DNA of 64,000 nt from contig CACRXP010000721.1 in NCBI GenBank assembly GCA_902702965.1, forward strand, positions 27,347 through 91,346. The letters run 5' to 3'. Below, in pieces: positions 59,505 to 64,000 of this stretch. Position 1 is the first letter of the stretch. The number at the start of each line of letters is the position of its first letter. The translations under genes and the position numbers were made by a program. This DNA is from Spirometra erinaceieuropaei (taxonomy: Eukaryota > Platyhelminthes > Cestoda > Diphyllobothriidea > Diphyllobothriidae). The notes beneath the pieces were generated by a model that was not told the DNA's origin, made no database searches, and worked only from the letters and a program-made list of their open reading frames with translations.

Positions 59505-59780
59505 TAGTGGCCGCTATTTCCTCTCGGTTTCTGTCACACAGTTGCAGTCGCCCTTATTGCAATTTATTTCGTAAATGATTGCTGAGGTTTCAGCCTGCGA
59601 GAGGACACAAAACTCGATCAGCATTAGGCCGACAAACACAACATATCACTTGAAATTTCCGATCAACTAAGCACATTTTACACATTGACAATGTAGAGCC
59701 GACCAAGCTATTTGAAACGTCAGCATTTAAAAAAACCTGTTCCACAGAGCCCATCTTTTTCTTCTTGTTCTTCACATAAT
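59505..59780 (-). mobile_element. PLE fragment
   Basis: 59535-59600 matches 6570-6640 (CAGTTGCAGTCGCCCT-ATTGC, GAGGTTTCAGC). 59715-59775 matches the terminal repeat at 6750-6805 (TTTGAAACGTCAGCA-TTAA, CAGAGCCCAT-TTT-CTTCTT). It is a deleted relative of the element at 5936-6839. Confidence 0.65.
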
Positions 59781-59789
59781 CAATTCGGA

Positions 59790-60420
59790 TATCCCAAATC
59801 TGCATTGCGAGAATAACGTGTTGAATATCGCCACATTTTGAGGTCATGCTGCTTCATAAAGAGTAGAACGAAATAGCAGCCAGCTATAAGCATAATTAAT
59901 GATGCTCGGATACGAACCAACATGGAAGTGCTTAAACTTTTGCCACTTGAATGACGTGTGCCATCATTTTTATCATCAGTACAGAGTACCTGCATTGCCC
60001 CCAATCACACAAGGTGGGTTTTCAAAGGGCACTAAGAGTTAGGAAACAGCAGAGACAGCATGGGATCTGAGTAGAATTCATGGTACTGTTTTGCAAACGC
60101 CTGCTGACAGCATGCATATATGTTCTTTGGATTTTCACTTTCTGTAAGAATGGCACGGAAGCTAGTAAAATATTTTTCAACTGACAATACCTAAGCTAAG
60201 ACAGTATCTTAGATCACAGAACAGCAAACTCAAAAACATCTCGAAGCGGACAAATTTTGCACCTGCCTTGTCATCGCGGCATTATCGGAATTGGCGTATT
60301 TCTGTTTCAGATCAGTTGCAAAATAAACCCATGCAACAAGGAAAAATGCCGGTAGTGAGCGGAAACCCACATGCAGTACGCATTGAGGTCTGAGATCTTT
60401 TTTAACACATCACATCCGAT
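59790..60420. other. No gene seen
   Basis: Short frames only; the stretch lies just downstream of the last exon of the minus-strand gene at 62987-60452. Confidence 0.4.
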
Positions 60421-60451
60421 GGTCAATCGTTGTGGATCATTGATTTAAAGG

Positions 60452-60535
60452 NNNNNNNNNNNNNNNNNNNNNNNNNNNNNNNNNNNNNNNNNNNNNNNNN
60501 NNNNNNNNNNNNNNNNNNNNNNNNNNNNNNNNNNN
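60452..60535. other. Assembly gap (N)
   Basis: 84 N. The gap removes the last residues and stop of the family gene's exon 3. If exon 3 is 291 nt, as in its relatives, the stop would be near 60492. Confidence 0.99.
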
Positions 60536-62987
60536 TCGCAAGGTTTTCGAAAATTGACAAAGCAGATCGTCTCCATGTATTCATTTTGCGCAGTGATTCC
60601 ATGACATCTTGCAATCTCTTGATGTCAGTCAAGCTGGTGAACTGCAGCCCTGTAGCTCGCAGGGTTCCTCGAGTTTGTCCGGCGCCGTAAAAGTAGTGTA
60701 CTTCTGCTTCTGCAACAACATTCTGCAGATCAACGTACATTAGATCTCTCGTCAGATACACGCGATGGATACCCGACTTTGTCTGGAATAGACAAAGACC
60801 AATCTGCATAAGTTAGGACAAGTATTCAATCGTACACCGCTGTATCTATGTCGCTTTAATCAGTTTAGAATCTGGATGCGTATAATGACCATTTACACTG
60901 CCAACTATCCCGAAAATTGCATGTAATGCGAAAGAAAACTACTTATTAATTATGTCATTGTTAAGTTAATGCCGGTCAGCGTTATATATACCATAATTAA
61001 AATCATCATCGAATAAGTTTGGAGAAAATACCTATCGAAACTCAACGTGTGGATACTTTTGACCCAAACTTGAGGAAAATAGCTTATTGCGGCCAGCTAT
61101 GAAATGTCCATGAAAAGTCCAGCAAACGCTATCACCGCGTGCTGAACACCGCGTGAAACTCGTCAAACAAACTAGCGATATTGTTAGCATTATCAAATAA
61201 TCACGCGCTCCTTGTACCCATTTCGATAGTAGGGATAAATATCCTTGCAATACACATAAATATGAAACAGTGGTCATTTTGTCCAGTTCTCTCCCTTTTA
61301 TTCGGGCCCGATTTCTTCAATTCGCCGACGTTATTGTTTATGCTGTTTGCGAGCTTGTTGAACTCATTACCATTCCATAGCAGATCAGATCCCTTGTCCA
61401 TCAAGTAATTGCTCTGTTTGGTCCAGTTCGCAACTGTATCAATTTCGTTTGCCGTGTGCTGCCTGTCGACGGCCAAGGTAACAATAACGCTCACTTTTGT
61501 ATCCTCATATGTCCTTGATGTTATGCTGTAGAAATCGTCATTTGACCTTTTTGCTGAAGTAGTAAAGTCGCCACTTGCTGCTGCAAGACATTTTCGAAAT
61601 TCCCACCGGCCTCACACATCTGCAACGGCGAGTCGAAGGATGCAATAAAGTCCTCAGTTTAACCATCTCTTGTGCCGAACTTTACGTATTAGAACAGAAC
61701 CGTCACTTGTTACAGAGTGAGACGACGACAGGAAAATTTCGCAGACGAGGACTCTTTCAAGGCAGAAGAAGTCCATATCAGCAGGAACAGACCTCCCACG
61801 ACCATGGTGATGTAAATCGACATATATACGAAACATCAGCCTGCACACAGCACTTTTCATGAAATCGCTTGCTCTTTTTTTGCATTTTCCCATGGGTGAT
61901 TTAGAACTTAATAATTAATCTAGACTGCGGATCTGCATGAACAATGGCATGTATTTATCTAAATCTAGAAGAAACAGGCAAACTTCTTTGAGAACGAAAT
62001 GACACTTATCCAGTTAAATTTCAGCACGTAGTCGAAGCACATTGTTTGACTAATGCGTCACCTACAGAGACAGAGGCGAGATTGACTCCGCAGTTTTGCT
62101 TTGATTCATTCCATCACAAGCGAATCATGGGATTTTTCAGACAACACCTTATATATCTAGACATGCAAATCTGTTCTTAAAGTACGCAAGCTGTATGCGT
62201 AAAGTAGTCGCCGATTTCTATTTAGGGTTATTTCAGCAGTTTCTCGAAGGCGCGTATCAATTCTTAATGTATGGGTGATTCTGATGTGATTTTTATCCTT
62301 AATACTTACATGCGCTAGGATGTCCACTTTAATACATATAAGTGCATATGCTGAAGGAATATGCGAGCTCACAACTGCCAGCGTAAAGGCTTTACGGCAT
62401 AGGGTTAGGGTTTGGGCGTACAAAGCTTCGATGACAAAAATTAATATCGAAATTCGGGATCATTAAGACTTGAGTTTGTCTAAGACCGGTTGACGAATGT
62501 AAATAGGTTAATACTGGACATCTCAGTCTTCGTCTGCATCAACGTCTATAGTTTAAGGGGACTGCATACACTTTAGGAAAAAAAAGAACCGTCAACATTA
62601 ATTTTATCATTTTTTTAAAATTTAGTTTCTATGCTAACTTTATTTCATAATAACATCAAAGGACAATGAGATCATGGCAACGCTTAAGTTAATAAATGCT
62701 TTTCGATTCGTATAATAAGACTAATATGCATACCATGCGAAAAATATCAAACGCTACACTAGAGAACGTCAGGTTGCATGACACTATGAAGTACTTTGCC
62801 TCGAAAACGTGATCAACATAGAAGCATTGGTGTACTTGTGGGTTGGCTGATGTCCTCATGAAAAGTTGAGTCCTGCTTTTTCGGGCGTACAGCATGGAGG
62901 CGCTGAATTCATGAGAATGTTCGAATCGTTTCTCAACGAATTGGTGCGGGTAGAATCCTCTGTCTGAACCCGGGCATCGCAGATCTA
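60452..62987 (-). CDS. Secreted three-exon family protein, exons 2 and 3 (incomplete)
   Basis: Exon 2 is 62987-62734 (254 nt, acceptor ATCAAAG, donor GTATGC). It contains LRCPGSDRGF, VEKRFEHS, VHQCFYVDHVFEAKYF and SCNLTFSS. Exon 3 starts at 60782 (acceptor CTATTCCAG) and reads THE-family VYLTRD, TGLQFTSLTDIKRLQ and NTWRRSALSIFENLA before running into the N gap at 60535; the frame is open throughout. Intron phases agree with the complete genes. No exon 1 with a leader and donor was found up to 64000; it may lie outside the window. The upstream stretch MAVYIVCIK joined to exon 2 is open but is probably intron. Function unknown. Confidence 0.72.
60783..62733 (-). other. Intron 2 of the incomplete family gene; nothing recognised
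   Basis: Frames at 61494-61201 (minus) and 61575-61862 (plus) are open but have no motif I recognise and no paralogous support. A short telomere-like word (GGGTTAGGGTTTGGGCGTAC) is at 62402-62421, resembling one at 34481-34501. Confidence 0.4.
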
Positions 62988-63254
62988 CTTTGATACATAC
63001 AATGTAAACAGCCACAAGTAATAGTGGGCATCAACAGATTCTGCTCAAATGCTCATAGTTTTTGAGTTCATCTGATACAGTAACAGTGTCTCATATATCC
63101 CAGCAGCAATCGGCGATGAGAAGTAGACACGATCGCTCAAACAGAAATTTCCCAATGCAAACGCCTTTTCTCTAGATCGGAATGTTTCAGCAAGGAGAGC
63201 AAACAAATCCACAATCAGTGTCCATAACTAGTTTGGTAATTGTCTGACTCTTTA

Positions 63255-63447
63255 GATATGTTTTAGCGGATTGTAAATAATTGATATTGACCCAAATGGG
63301 AAAAAACACGACGATACGGTAGGATTCGAACTCACCGCAGGAAGCGGAAATGCTTAAGTACAGCCAACTATCTTGCCAACTGAGCTATGAAGCCTCATAT
63401 TGGGAGCTGAGTATAATGACAGTTTGGACAAGTTGCCCGCCAAACCT
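63255..63447 (-). mobile_element. tRNA-derived SINE, copy a
   Basis: On the minus strand a head TAGCTCAGTTGGCAAGATAG (A box) and GTGAGTTCGAATCC (B box) is followed by GTGTTTTTTCCCATTTGGGT. A leader GGTTTGGCGGGCAACTTG matches copy c. The acceptor stem does not pair, so it is not a working tRNA. Confidence 0.65.
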
Positions 63448-63499
63448 ACTGCAACGTCTGAAATCCACTGAATCTGACACAGTTCGTTGAATGTCCAAG

Positions 63500-63700
63500 C
63501 AGGGTGCCCTTAATAATTGACCTAGAATCCGTTACATGAGTACCAGGTTCCGGGTAGTCCTTCGTAGCCCAGATGAAAACAGCATTGGTTGTATAAAAGC
63601 CGTCCTCTTGCTATCATGGGTTTAAATCCTACTAGGGCGCCGAATTTTTCACAATTGTCTCAATATTGATTATGTGAGCCTCGTAGAAATCTAGTTTATT
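63500..63700 (+). mobile_element. tRNA-derived SINE, copy b
   Basis: GTAGCCCAGATG, then GCATTGGTTGTATAAAAGCC, then CATGGGTTTAAATCC (degraded B box), then GCGCCGAATTTTTCAC. Same order as copies a and c. Confidence 0.6.
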
Positions 63701-63777
63701 CTAGGTGGATTACTTACAAAATCCTGCTTGGGCGGTCACCTTACTGTATTAAGTTTGAGAATTTCCATACGTTGCAA

Positions 63778-63985
63778 TAGGTTGGGCGGGTAACTTGACC
63801 CAAATGTGATTAAACACATGTCTCTTGATGGGGCCTCATACCTCAGGTGGCCAGAGCATTGGCTGTACTAAAGCCGCCTCCTTACAATCGCGGGTTCGAT
63901 TCCCTCCGTGACACCGAGTTTTTTTCAGTTAGGTCCATGTGTATTACTTGATCGCTTGGCCCGTTATAACTATTTATGCATATTT
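63778..63985 (+). mobile_element. tRNA-derived SINE, copy c
   Basis: Leader GGTTGGGCGGGTAACTTG, head with CAGGTGGCCAGAGCATTGGC, B box CGCGGGTTCGATTCCC, then GACACCGAGTTTTTTTCAGT. It is the best-preserved copy and may continue to the window end. Confidence 0.65.
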
Positions 63986-64000
63986 CTCTAAAACAGGTCA

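Noticed and set aside
63350..63915. True tRNA genes
   Set aside because: A- and B-box words are present, but acceptor stems do not pair and a SINE tail follows each.

Overview
This window looks like a flatworm (probably cestode) nuclear genome fragment. The reasons are AT-rich DNA, many short genes split into small exons with GT-AG introns, at least eight Penelope-like element (PLE) pieces (reverse transcriptase and GIY-YIG endonuclease), Ty3/gypsy and Tc1-type transposons, tRNA-derived SINEs, and a 43-nt intron. The taxon is inferred from the repeats and is not proven. No rRNA, functional tRNA, CRISPR array or conserved housekeeping gene was recognised. Three runs of N (19742-19800, 30480-30548, 60452-60535) mark assembly gaps.

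The main result is a cluster of one gene family that I do not recognise. By reading exon phases and splice sites I reconstruct a three-exon plan: exon 1 is a signal peptide (79-85 nt, ending in phase 1); exon 2 carries a Cys-Pro motif and a conserved C-N-[LV]-T-F glycosylation site (212-260 nt, ending in phase 0); exon 3 is terminal (285-291 nt), basic and helical, ending in Ser-Cys-x-x-stop. Three loci are complete and open: minus 22597-16365 (207 aa), minus 40403-38951 (193 aa, a divergent subfamily) and plus 49462-55651 (209 aa). A fourth (minus 62987-60452) has exons 2 and 3, with its end in an N gap. Relics lie at 9644-4957, 32815-33075, 3880-3145, 15240-14745 and 41335-41760. Introns and 5' flanks of paralogues also align, so the array arose by duplication of whole genes.

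Layout. 1-930: palindromic 352-bp satellite. 971-8407 and 12580-18909: two copies of a ~6.4 kb segmental duplication carrying exon 3 and older relics; copy 1 has gained a 904-bp PLE with a 12-bp target duplication that is absent from copy 2. 8408-10790: exon 1, intron and 5' flank of a broken family member. 10850-12590: PLE and SINE relics. 16.4-23.9 kb: complete gene 1, with a MITE in intron 1. 24-33 kb: mostly featureless, with PLE/SINE relics and one exon-3 relic. 34288-34706: inverted-repeat element with a telomere-like core. 38.9-40.4 kb: divergent gene. 41.3-43.8 kb: inverted third copy of part of the duplication. 44.0-46.5 kb: PLE and SINEs. 47357-49273: Tc1-type transposon with a perfect 26-bp inverted repeat, next to the promoter of the plus-strand gene (49.4-55.7 kb), whose second intron is filled by two gypsy relics. 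55.9-59.8 kb: degenerate tandem repeat, MITE, PLE. 60.4-63.0 kb: fourth gene. 63.2-64.0 kb: three tRNA-derived SINE copies.

The likely joint story is an expanding family of small secreted, disulfide-bonded glycoproteins in a transposon-dense tandem array, where duplication and decay are both visible. Function is unknown.
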